Positions 1 through 10,560 of a DNA stretch of 64,000 bases are shown one piece after another. Position 1 is the stretch's first letter, and every line of letters begins with the position of its first letter. The translations under genes and the position numbers were made by a program. Origin of the DNA: Selaginella tamariscina (taxonomy: Eukaryota; Streptophyta; Lycopodiopsida; Selaginellales; Selaginellaceae). Location of the stretch: assembly GCA_003024785.1 (NCBI GenBank), contig PUQB01000218.1, positions 248,001 through 312,000 of the forward strand. Direction: 5' to 3'. A model generated the notes under the pieces. It made no database searches. It was not told the DNA's origin and saw only the letters and a list, made by a program, of their open reading frames with translations.

Positions 1-180
1 CCAGCTCATGCTTCACTGGTATGTGAATTAAAAGAAAAAGCATTTCTAGTGGTAAAGTACTAGAATTTCAAAAAAAATTCAAACCCCATACTATATGTCA
101 TCATTACATACCATGCCCATGTCATACAGACCCCTGATATGATGATCTGGCACTTGCAATGCATGATCCATCACCACTAG

Positions 181-190
181 TATATATAAG
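181..190 (+). promoter_or_regulatory. TATA box of the XTH gene
   Basis: TATATATAAG lies about 90 bp upstream of the XTH start codon at 281. The pyrimidine-rich stretch after it would give a leader of roughly 60-70 bases. The position and sequence are what a plant core promoter should have, so the promoter looks intact although the reading frame behind it is not. Confidence 0.6.
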
Positions 191-280
191 AGACCGGTGT
201 TCTTGTATGTGCACACACTCTTCTTCTATTCATCAATAGCTCTTTGATATATAATTCTGTTCTTCATCTTCTTATTAACT

Positions 281-1640
281 ATGAAGAGTTTAGTGTGCTT
301 AATCTTATTGTTTGCGATTGTTAGCGTGACTCATGCTGCTTCGCGAAGATTTCAGGAATTGTTCACTGCGAACAATGATCATGTGAGATTTGAAGGCAAT
401 GAACATGTTAAACTTGTCCTCGACAAACAGTCAGGTACTTACATTAAGTGCCTTCTATACTCTGCAAATGTCTGTTTGTATGTTGTTGTTTCTATTTGCA
501 TTGTCTTGCATTCTTGTCATATAGCGTTCACATTTTGCATTTTGTTTATATGTGCATTCCATTGCTTCATAGTTCATTATACGCATAACTGTGTATATGC
601 TTTGCATTTCTTTTGTATGTAATAAAAATTTAAATCTATTTGATGTTTAAGTTCTTATTAGTTTCACATTTGAGTCCCTGTCTTTTAACTATTTATTGTT
701 TTCTCTGTTACAGCTGCTGGGTTTGCATCCAAGAATCACTACTTGTTTGGAAAAAGTCAGTATGCAAATCAAGCTTGTTCCTGGGGACTCTGCTGGAACT
801 GTGGCTGCTTATTACGTAAGTGTTACGCTTACTTTTCAAATATTAAGTATATATTAACAAGTTAAACACGTTTTTGTTATGACATTAACAAGTTTTGAAT
901 GAACAGATGTCGTCGGATGATTACAAGACAAGGGATGAGATTGATCTAGAGTTCCTTGGAAACACTAGTGGCAATCCATAAATTCTTCAGACAAACATAT
1001 ATGCAAACGGTGTTGGTAACCGGGAGCAGAGGCACTATCTCTGGTTCGATCCCACTGCCGAGTTCCACACTTACTCCATTCTCTGGACCAGAAACAGATA
1101 GTGTAAGTTATTTACTATTGTTTAGTAGTTCTATGTTTAAACACTGTATGCGTATATACGTCTTTTCTGGTGATTCATAAACTACTAGTGTCCTTATGCT
1201 CGTAAACTTAAAGATATGGGGCGAGTGTATTGAACGAAATTTATGTGAACAGGTTCTTCGTGGATAGCACACCGGTGAGAGTATTCAAGAACAATGAAGA
1301 CATTGGGTTAGCATTCCCAAAGAGGCAGCCCATGGGAGTGTATTCCAGTTTATGGAACGCTGATGACTGGGCAACACGTGGCGGTCTGGTGAAAACTGAT
1401 TGGAGCCACGCACCCTTCGTTGCCACGTACAGGAACTTCGATATCGATGCTTGCGTGGCATCCTCTGGAAGCTGTGGGCCTAACAGTGGGAAATGGTGGG
1501 ACTCGTCGGACTTCCAGACGCTTAAACCTGCTGACGTGGGCAAGCTTAAGTGGGTCAAGAAGAATTACATGGTGTACGATTACTGTACGGATTCGGCTAG
1601 GTTCCCCACTCGTCCTGCAGAATGTTCAAGATCTGTCTGA
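281..1640 (+). CDS. XTH: Xyloglucan endotransglucosylase/hydrolase (GH16), reading frame interrupted
   Basis: XTHs cut and rejoin xyloglucan in the cell wall. Four exons can be laid out: 281-434, 714-815, 907-1102 and 1253-1640, all with GT-AG introns. Exon 1 begins with a hydrophobic signal peptide ([19 protein letters not shown]). Exon 3 carries the GH16 catalytic signature DEIDLEFLG, with both catalytic glutamates. Exon 4 carries the family C-terminus ([15 protein letters not shown], then two Cys-containing segments, stop at 1640). Three lesions are visible. There is one extra A in the run 751-755, needed to pass from [12 protein letters not shown] to [16 protein letters not shown] stop sits at 979-981 where the family has a Tyr codon, before ILQTN. 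One base is missing near 1092-1096, just before the strong donor GTGTAAGT. Either this is a young pseudogene or the sequence has local errors; conserved splice sites and the catalytic motif argue for a recently or currently functional gene. Confidence 0.85.
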
Positions 1641-2831
1641 TTACCTACCAGTTTGTAAACAGTGTACATTACTACCTTTATTTCTCTCTTTCGAATGTTA
1701 TCTCTTTTTTTCCATCTAATAACATGCATTTCAATTGTTCAATATTCATCGTACATATTATATTCGTATAAATGTGGATCATGTACATATACACGAGCGT
1801 GTGGGAGTATTTTATTGTATTAATTAATTAAATATTGACGTATTTAGGTTACTTATAGAATTATGATAGAATTATCAAACTGACCTTCTAGTTTTATATA
1901 ACTAGCAAACTGTATAATTATCAAAATGACCCTCTAATTTTGTATTTACCAAATTAGTCTTGAGTCAAATTTACACGTACACCCACACATGCAATAAAGT
2001 ATATAACAAAAATGATAAATATATTGCTGAATGCTAAAATATATAGCATTTCATGTGTGTGTATGTGTATTATTTAGCTGATTAATGACTAAGGTTAATT
2101 TGAAAATTTATAAACCTAGAGGGTCAGTTTGATAATTTGCATTGAAAATGTTACAAGGGACATTTGCACATTAAGTCTATTGTTTGTATTAGTGCATAGA
2201 AAACGCATGACAGCAAACAACTGTTGTATATTATGAAAGATAACAATTATTTTTTAATATAGATAGATTTTAGTAATAAGACTAAAGAACATCCAAATTC
2301 TAAATAAATTATGATGTATGACATATCATTAAGTTAGAAATCTGAACTGTGTTAATATGTCACACACTAAGTTATTAAGAAAGCTCAAATTACCAAACTA
2401 AGTAATGATATTTTAATCATGAAATATTACACACATTGTTTTCATTAATATATTAAAATATTAGTACAACGATTTTACAACAGAATATACTCCAGAAAGT
2501 GCTTAACTGAAGATCATTCTTTTACTCCTTTTTCTCCCCATAAGAAACTCTGTGTGTGTTTCGATAAAATTACAATATTGTAATTTAAACTATTAAAAGT
2601 TGAATATCTTTTTTTATAATAATGTATGTTTATATTATAATTAATCTCCTTATTTGTGTCTAAATTAGCAAAAATCATGGATAGCTTTAATAGAATTGAA
2701 ACTTCATTTAAGTGTCTAAAATTTAATTGGTTAGAATAGAATTTGCTATCTTAAAATGGTATATAATCATACATAGTAATCTAAATTCCAGCAGTAGTCA
2801 AAGTTGTGTGTGTGTGTGTGTGGTGTGTGTG

Positions 2832-2869
<38 letters not shown>

Positions 2870-3160
2870 GTTATGCATAGTATATGATAAATGATAATAA
2901 AAGCTACTTAACGGTTTGTAACAACATAAATGTAAAACTAGCTGGAGATTTCCTATCCAGCATTCGCTACTTTAATGCAATTTTGCACATTGCAGGTGTG
3001 TGTGCGTGTGCGTGTGTGTGTGTGTGTGTAGATAAATGTGTTTCTGTGTATATACACACGCACAGCTTCTATAATTGAAAATAAGTTATGATCTTTGAGT
3101 ATAAAGTTTCATGTTGCAGTCTATATAAAATAGTGAAGCTGAGCCAGAATCTTTATATAG

Positions 3161-3194
<34 letters not shown>

Positions 3195-5589
3195 TATTGT
3201 ATTACATAACCATGCAGACAGCTCATGAGTATCATACAACATATGAGAGTGTATATCATATTAACATACTCAAAGAAAATCGTAAAAACTACATATGTAC
3301 AAATGCACAGGCACTTGTATTATGTCAAAATATTTCATATATTAGTTAATAACGAAGACAAATTAAATAAGCATTTTCAAGGATAATAGATTACTAATCT
3401 AAATTTTATAGAAAATATGTAAAAATTAAGTATTTTTCTTATATATATATATTATATATTATATATATAAAAGATCTTACTATAACTTATTAAATTATAA
3501 GTATTTGAAAGAATTGTCTTACATGCAATGAAAAGAGAATAGTACGTAATAACTTGAAGATCACTGTTCGAATTCAGTCCTATCAATGTACATATGCACA
3601 AACTGGATGTGTGATCCTTGTTCATTTAGATTATAATAGATAAATATCATTTAAGTGTGTGTGTCTATATATATATATATATATAAAATTTATCTATAAT
3701 GCTTAAAGTTAAGTACATCAGCAATAATTATTCAAGGAGATAAATTCTAAATCCATATACAGCGAACCATGTTATTGCTGCAATAGATAGAACAACTTAC
3801 GATGTAATTAAGAATTCAAATTTATCAAATAAATTATTTATATGCTCATAGAAATATAAATTTTAAGAATTAAATTTTTAATTTTTTTAAACAATTGTCA
3901 TAAAAACTTATCGTAGTTCTAAGAATATTCTTTCTTTAATAAAGATATTAAAGGAAGTTCCATAAATTTATAAAGATTAAATTATTGAATAACTCATTCC
4001 TATTAATAATTTATAAGCATTTAAATTGTAATAGCTTGCAAAATTAGATAAATTTTTATAAAATTGAAGATTTAACAAGAAGAATAACTCTACCACGTTA
4101 AATATACATCTTAATATTAAATCTCAAGGGTAAACCATATGTTCTATTTTCAAGAACACTGGTTAATGTAAGTATAATTAATATAGAATTTAAAACACAG
4201 TGGCAGAGGAATTTTAATAGTGATATATTTAGTTTTGTTTAGTAGTTTAGTTGCCTTAAGTTGTATAATGTCTGTTTACATATCAATGTTTAAAGACAAT
4301 TATATACGTGCGTATACGTCTTCTATGTATGTGTATGAGCTCTGGTGATTCATAAACTACTCCTATATGATTAATTCTGCATTCTCGTGCACAAATAAAC
4401 TAAGTGATATGAGTGAAGTAGGAAGTATTAATATTATTAGTAATAGAGTACTTAATAAGTATATAAGTAGGCCTATGTATAGAATATCATGCTAGAAATA
4501 ACATGTACCTTCTAATATCGTTGTCGCAATAAGTAACCTTCCTTCTTCACTCCTATTTATTGAATTATTAGTAGTTAATTAATCAATAATTTGCATTTAA
4601 AATGTATGCACATCCTTGTATGTTTGATATGATCTTAATTAATATACTACTATATGCCATATATAATGTGTGTGTGTTTGAATGTTAACAGGTTAGAAGT
4701 TCAAAAGCCCTAAACCTTACCTTAACCTTAAACCCTGAACTAGTTTTCGATCTCCCTTTTCTCTCCATAATAATACAGAAATGTGGTTGTGCGTATGGTA
4801 ATATATACGATTTGAAGTTTTTATTTCTGTAATAATGAAAACTCAATTATTACATAAACTTTGAAGTAGAAACGAGAGAAAGTTTAGAACATAATATTTT
4901 GCATGTTTGTAAAATATCTTGAATTTGTTTTTTTTTTAGAAAATTACCCTTTAGTTTTTTTAGTCCTCGGTGTATATGGACACATCAAAGGTACTTGTAT
5001 GGTTGAGGTTTTTTTCTTCTTCTTGTGTATAATTTCTTCCTTGACCTCTTGAGCTTTCATAAGATCTTGTTTGTTTGGTACTCTTATTTTCTCATGTAAA
5101 ACATGTTTGCTAGCCTTATCAAATGAATATAAGAAACTAATTAAATGAAAATACATTAAAGTAATATACCCTTCAATGCTTTCAATTGCTTTTATTTTTA
5201 TTTTCAGTGGAGACCTTTTGGCTACTTTAAGTTTATCATGTTCAAGACCTTTTCATTTGTGGAAATCAGATTTCTTGTTTTCATACTTGATTTTCTTAAG
5301 ACCTCTCATTTCGACTACACAATCGTTATCGTAATTTACCTTATCGCTTCAATTTTCTCTTCGTTCTCATTTTTACACCATTACTTTGACATTATATTTG
5401 ATTCTTTTTTGGGCTCACATTTAAGGAGGATTGCAAATATAGTATCTCACATGCAAATAAAGTAATTAGACTGATGTCCACTCCAAAAACATTCTTCCCA
5501 TTACCACACCAATAGAAAATATTTTTCCAGTAAAAAAAGCTTTATAAATGACTTAATCAACTTTGATGTTAAAGATTTACTTAAACATG
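1641..5589. other. AT-rich intergenic spacer with microsatellites
   Basis: I see no supportable gene. The stretch is strongly AT-rich and contains GT/GA microsatellites around 2804-2869, 2997-3029 and 3163-3191 and AT runs near 3440-3470 and 3670-3686. A sequence resembling a tRNA-type box B (ACTGTTCGAATTC) lies near 3563. That could mark a SINE remnant, but no second box or poly-A tail is convincing. Confidence 0.5.
2804..2869. repeat. Compound (GT)n(GA)n microsatellite
   Basis: A GT tract is interrupted by two GGT steps and then passes into an uninterrupted GA tract of about 30 bases. The same GT-then-GA arrangement recurs at 18461-18507 and 18967-19034, and in the last complete intron of the Toc34-like gene. 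Confidence 0.9.
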
Positions 5590-6725
5590 TTAAATGAAGC
5601 CACGTGGTTTTTTAGGTTGTAATTGGTGTCGAATGAAGCCACGTGACTGTGTATTTATATTTATTATGGTTGTTGGATGGGGCGCTCATGAAGATCTTAA
5701 GCACCATAACACTAAGGTTTTTTAAAAAAAATATAAAATTGAATGGTTTATAAAGGGAGTTTAAGATAATCATTTAATGGAGTTACATAAATTTATGATT
5801 TATGATGGTCATCAAATGGAATGTTCATGAAAATCCTTGGTGTTTAGGAGTTTTAAAAAATTCTATTGTTGAAGTTTTAAAAAAAATATAATTAACAATC
5901 TCATTTATAAAGAGAGTTTAATATAATAATTGGATGAGACTCACGTGGATTTAGGATTTAAATGGGTCACATGGGTCATAATTTACGATGGCCCATTGCA
6001 TAAGGTGCTCATGAAGATCCTTAGTGCCGAGGTTTTTAAAAAATATAACTATGATAAATTCATTCATAAAAGAAGTTTAAAATAATTGTCCAATGGAGTT
6101 ATGTGTGTTTATGATTTATGATGGCTCATAAAGATTCTTACATTGAGAATTGTTTAAAAAACCTCGTTGTCAAGGTTTTTAAAAAAAATAATTAGCATAC
6201 TCATTTATAAAGAAAGTTTTGAATAACCGTTGGATGTGACCACATGGGTTTGATATTTAAGTGATTGTCATACGGAACCTCGTGGATTTATAATTTATGA
6301 TGGATGCTCATGAAAATTTTGATGTCAAGGATTCTTTAGAAAAACCTTGGTGCCAAGATTTTTAAAAAATTATAACCAGTAGACTCATTTATAAAAGGAA
6401 TTCAGAATAACTGTTAGATGAAACCACATGGATTTAAGATTTAAGTGGCTATTGAAATGGGGCCACGCGGGTTTATGATTTATAATGATCGTTTAATGGG
6501 GTGTTCATGGATTTAAGATTTAAGTGGTTATTGAGATGAGGTCACGTGGGTTTATGATTTATGATGACTATTGAATGGGGTGCTCATGAAGATCCTCGAC
6601 ACTAAGATTTTTAAAAATATATAACTAATAAATTTATTTATTAAAGGAATTTAGGAAAACCGTTTGATGGTACCACGTATGTTTATAATTTATGATGTTC
6701 ATTAAATAAGGTGTTCATGGTTAAA
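5590..6725. repeat. Degenerate long-period tandem repeat containing G-box-like motifs
   Basis: About six diverged units of roughly 145-250 bp follow one another. Each unit contains, in order: a CACGTG-like core, a TTTATGATTTATGATGG segment, GGGGTGCTCATGAAGATCCT, a T-rich then A-rich run, and a CATTTATAAAAGGAGTTTA segment. The A-rich step (TTTAAAAAA followed by ATAA) falls near 5721, 5878, 6034, 6178, 6361 and 6611. No frame stays open through the units. The array looks like an old satellite-like or internally duplicated repeat. Confidence 0.75.
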
Positions 6726-6773
6726 TAAATTTGCCACATTAGTTTTATAAGTTGATCCATATTGAATATCTAT

Positions 6774-7026
6774 TGTCACAACCTTGTGCAAAGGGCGAAA
6801 CCTTTAAAACAAAGGCGAAATTTTTAAGTTGAAAAGAGGAGATTGTAATCAAGAAAAAAATGAATACAAAATGAAACACAAAGCCGAAGATTAGTGTTGA
6901 ATGATTCTGAAAAACTTAGAATTGGAACCCTGTTTATATATCTGAGGTCATCAGGACTGTGTAGTCCACAACTGGTCTGGAACATGCATATGAATATACA
7001 CCTTACTATTGATGGTGTAATTCAGC
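6774..7026 (-). mobile_element. Solo LTR related to the 14759-15034 LTR
   Basis: The segment begins TGTCACAACC and ends TTCAGCA, so it has TG...CA termini. It aligns along its whole length with 14759-15034; shared blocks include CTTGTGCAAGGGCGAAACC and TTTATATATCTGAGGTC. Flanking bases TCTAT and TCTAA are close to a 5-bp target duplication. It lies in the same orientation as the LTR of the decayed gypsy element at 10-15 kb. It is therefore either a solo LTR of that family or that element's displaced 3' LTR. Confidence 0.7.
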
Positions 7027-7029
7027 ATC

Positions 7030-8300
7030 TAAGATTAGGCTAATACATGTGTTAGAGAAAAGGTCTTGGGTTCAAGTTTTGTGCCAAGAACTCCCCAAGA
7101 ACAAAAAATAACCGATCCAAACCTTTGTTTTTATAAAAAACAATTAACATACTAAAAGTCGAACATTAATTTGTTTTTCAACATTGTAGTTATTATAGTT
7201 AATATACCTTGTAATATTGTTTTGTTTTTTACCCTTATTATTATACAGTAATAATTTCTATTTATTTTCTATATAATTTATTTTATTTAAATTTAAGTTT
7301 GTTTCTTGATTTTAATTATACTTAATAAAACTCTTTAAATTTCATTAATTAAATTAAAAACAATAAACATTAAATCTCTTTATTTTTCACTTGTCTCTTT
7401 CTTCTAAGCTTTTTCACTTATCTTTCTAATCCTTGCAATAACTATATGAGTATGTATATATTATATGTAATATTTTATATAATATTACATAAATATATAT
7501 AGCAAGGAACAATAATCCCTGCAATAACTATATGAAAATGTATTCTATTACTAATTAAGGAGACTAGGAGTACACATGAAAACATGAATAAACCTGGTTT
7601 AATCTTCGTCATTAATTTGCACACATCTTGCATATGACAAACCATCGTGCTCTCAAGGTGTATCCATGGACAACAAAATGTGCGGGCAGCAATGTTCTCA
7701 CACAGCAGAATATAAACAAGTTTTGTATTATCTGTGAAGACACAGAACATCAAAGAAGAACAAAAGACATATATGCTATTAAATAAGCTTAGATTTTTTA
7801 TACAGTAGATGACATGTAACATATGCATAGTTAAATGGTCATAGCACGCAAGCACCCACACACACACATTTTCTAATATGCACCCATACTGCGTAAGTTC
7901 ATGTATATATGGATGTATATATGTTGACATGTATTCTATATGTATGCATATATATTAAACGCGTACATAGACTCTGACGTAAGACAACATACACGTGCTT
8001 AACGATTTAAGTGGGTATGCAACTATAGTATACAACAATTATCCCTGTACACGACTAATCATTAAGTATATATATATATATAACACAGTTCTTGCGTTAA
8101 GTAAAAACCAACTTTGTAATTAACAGTTGATAATATGTAATAAACAGATATAACTAGAGATGTATAATATTCAAATGAGTAATAAACTACTATTTAATTT
8201 TTATAAACTTTCTAGAAATATTTTTAACATTTATTGGTAGCATTAGATATCAATTTACGTTTCAGAAGATTGTGTCAATATATAATATTTCACTTTATGT
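7030..8300. other. AT-rich spacer, no supportable gene
   Basis: The stretch is AT-rich, with long weakly open frames that have no recognisable domain. An open minus-strand frame at 7475-7930 has low-complexity, AT-driven composition and no recognisable start context. A possible tRNA-like box B (GGTCTTGGGTTCAAG) occurs at about 7063. Confidence 0.4.
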
Positions 8301-8310
8301 AGTATTCACT

Positions 8311-8361
8311 CTCCCTCCCTTCTCTCTCTCTCTCTCCCTCCCTTCTCTCTCTCTCTCCCTC

Positions 8362-8399
<38 letters not shown>

Positions 8400-8452
8400 C
8401 CTTCTCTCTCTTCTCTCTCTCTCTCTCCTCCCTTCTCTCTCCTCTCTCCCTC
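8311..8452. repeat. CT-rich minisatellite (CTCCCTCCCTTCTCTCTCT units)
   Basis: Pyrimidine-only units of about 20-24 bp repeat several times, each marked by CCCTCCCTT within CT dinucleotide runs. A second array of the same type lies 470 bp downstream at 8924-9046. The two presumably arose by duplication. Confidence 0.85.
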
Positions 8453-8675
8453 GATAAAGGTATGTGAAATTATATACAAATTAGATTACTATCGCATTGA
8501 TTTAAATCATTTTCACCATTTTTATGTAAAATTAACGCACAGATTCACACATACATGTGTACTACTTTGAATTACATAGAAATACATACATATGTGTGGA
8601 TGTGCATATATTTATAAAGACAGATGTAGATGTATATTGGTATATCAATGATGTACGATTGACTCTCTCTCTCTC

Positions 8676-8706
<31 letters not shown>

Positions 8707-8772
8707 AAACGCATTTTGTATGCTTCTATTGTGTAGTATTAATTAAATGTTACTTTGTTGTAGCTGACATAT

Positions 8773-9200
8773 ATGGGGAAGCACTCGGGTGACAGTATAC
8801 CTCCAGAAATGGCACAGAGATGGCAAGAGAGGGAGCATTAGCAAACCCTGCCTTGCAGGATCTGGACGAGAAAGATTCTGGCATAAACCAAGAAGATACC
8901 AATGGTACGGCCGGGGATGGTGTTCTCTCTCCCTCCCTTCTCTCTCTCCCTTCTCTCTCTCCCCTTCTCTCTCTCTCCCTTCTCTCTCTCCCCTCTCTCT
9001 CTTCTCCCTTCTCTCTCTCTCTCCCTTCTCTCTCTCTCTCTCTCAGATTGACACAGCCAGATACCTGAAATCCTGGACAGAGGCGGTCTCAATCATGGCC
9101 TCGGCCTGGCGAACGAGTTCATCCGCATCCGAGACGCTGCCGTATTCGCTGCACGGACCATGAATCTGCAGCAACGAAACGTTCGCTGCTTCACAGAATA
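8773..9200 (+). CDS. Unrecognised small protein gene, two exons, frame disturbed
   Basis: I do not recognise this family. A plausible exon follows the acceptor TTTGTTGTAG at 8763. It reads from ATG 8773 as MGKHSGDSIPPEMAQRWQER, and after a one-base frame change near 8828 as ANPALQDLDEKDSGINQED. A polypyrimidine block (8924-9046) ending in CTCTCAG then leads into a second coding-like segment from 9047. In one frame this reads GLANEFIRIRDAAVFAARTM and stops at 9199-9201. Composition (charged and hydrophilic in exon 1, Arg/Ala-rich helix-like in exon 2) is unlike the AT-driven noise frames nearby. Upstream exons may exist but none is clear. The two exons do not join in one clean frame, so this may be a broken gene. 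Confidence 0.4.
8924..9046. repeat. CT-rich minisatellite forming most of a putative intron
   Basis: Units built from TCTCTCTCCCTTC repeat with small variations for about 120 bp and end directly in a splice-acceptor-like CTCTCAG at 9040-9046. The array would act as a very long polypyrimidine tract if the flanking segments are exons. Confidence 0.75.
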
Positions 9201-10009
9201 ACCCTAAAGCATATTTTAGGATCCCCTGTTTAGGTTAGATTACGTGTATTACATGTAATATTTTATATAGGTATAATGTATGTATATATTAATATCTATT
9301 ATATCTATTATAATTTAAATATGTGAGTCTATACATCTTACAGACATTATTTATATATACGTGTGTAGAGAGGGACAAAGAGAGATGAATTTATGCATGC
9401 ACACATGCTTATATATATATACACGCACGTGTTTACCTTCAACACATGCTCATGTCCATGCACATAGTCATAAATTTTTAATTAAAATATTAAACCATTA
9501 AGTCACATTATAAAACTCAGAGACAAAAAACCAACATGGGCACCTCATATACACATCCATGAGCACACATGCACATATATGGAATTAAAATATCACCATT
9601 TCAATCGGTTGTGGAATTTATAATGCATCTCTCTCTTTTGTCTCTCACACACACATACCAACATAGGTTAAACATTATAATTCAAAATAAAATATCTTTT
9701 GTTAAACATAATTGTCGAGTTTATATAGAGGATGTATGTGAGTGTTAATATAATATACAGGTGTGTATTTCTAATATAATTCAAAATAAAATATATTTTA
9801 TTATGATATATTAAATTAAATAATTTTTTTCTTTTTATCCTTATTTACAAAGTAGAAAATTATCCCTAATTTAATTTACTATCAAATTACATATGCCATG
9901 GTGAAATATGGACCCTTAGTACTTCCCCTAGTATGTTAGTAAAAAAATTTTTACCCTAGTATTTATAAAATTAAGCATAGTTTTTTTGCTTTGTTTATTT
10001 TACATTTTC
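9201..10009. other. AT-rich spacer, no supportable gene
   Basis: Nothing beyond AT-rich sequence, scattered CA/AT short repeats and possible polyadenylation-like AATAAA-type strings can be seen. Confidence 0.4.
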
Positions 10010-10016
10010 CGGTGTA

Positions 10017-10560
10017 AGGCTCCAACAAAGAAACATGAAACACGGATGGATCTGGAGGAGCCACACTTGGTCACCAACCCCGTCCACAAAATAGTTCCAT
10101 CATGAACAAGATGAGCAACAGGCTCCCAAGTGCGTTCGCTGGGCGGATCCGACCCAGTTCACAAAATAGTGAAGCTGATCATAAACAAGCTTGGAGTCAA
10201 GAACTCAGGTTCACCAGCAATTGTAATCGGAGGAGGTGGTGGAAGAAATCGGTCGAGTTCAGAAGGAGCATGATAAGGCTCCAATAAAAAAACATGGAAC
10301 ACAGGATGGATCTGGAGGAGCCACACTTGGTCACCAGCAATTGTAATCGGAGGAGCATGATAAGGCTCCAACAAAGAAACATGGAACACGGGATGGATCT
10401 GGAGGAGCCACACTTGGTCACCAGCAATTGTAACTGGAGGAGGTGGTGGAAGAAGTCGGCCGAATTCAAAAGGAGCATGATAAGGCTCCAACAAAGAAAC
10501 ATGGAACGGGATGGATCTAGAGGAGCCACACTCAGTCACCAACTGTGAATGCTGGAGGAG
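10017..10560 (-). repeat. Tandem duplications in the integrase C-terminal region
   Basis: The block GGATGGATCTGGAGGAGCC, with its flanks, occurs at about 10044, 10304, 10391 and 10508. On the minus strand each copy encodes the conserved gypsy integrase tail motif IHPVFHVSLLEPYHAP. Some copies are separated by a Pro-rich LLPPPPP spacer. Three copies lie in one open minus-strand frame, so unit lengths are close to multiples of three. A related duplication (AGGAATGGGAACGATCAGTA, at about 10560 and 10690) adjoins the array. Confidence 0.8.

Noticed and set aside
7475..7930. 151-codon minus-strand frame
   Set aside because: No domain, AT-driven composition (many Ile, Tyr, Cys, Phe), no promoter or splice evidence. 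Treated as chance.
8272..8457. Ser/Leu/Pro-rich frame over the CT array
   Set aside because: It is only the translation of a (CT)n minisatellite.
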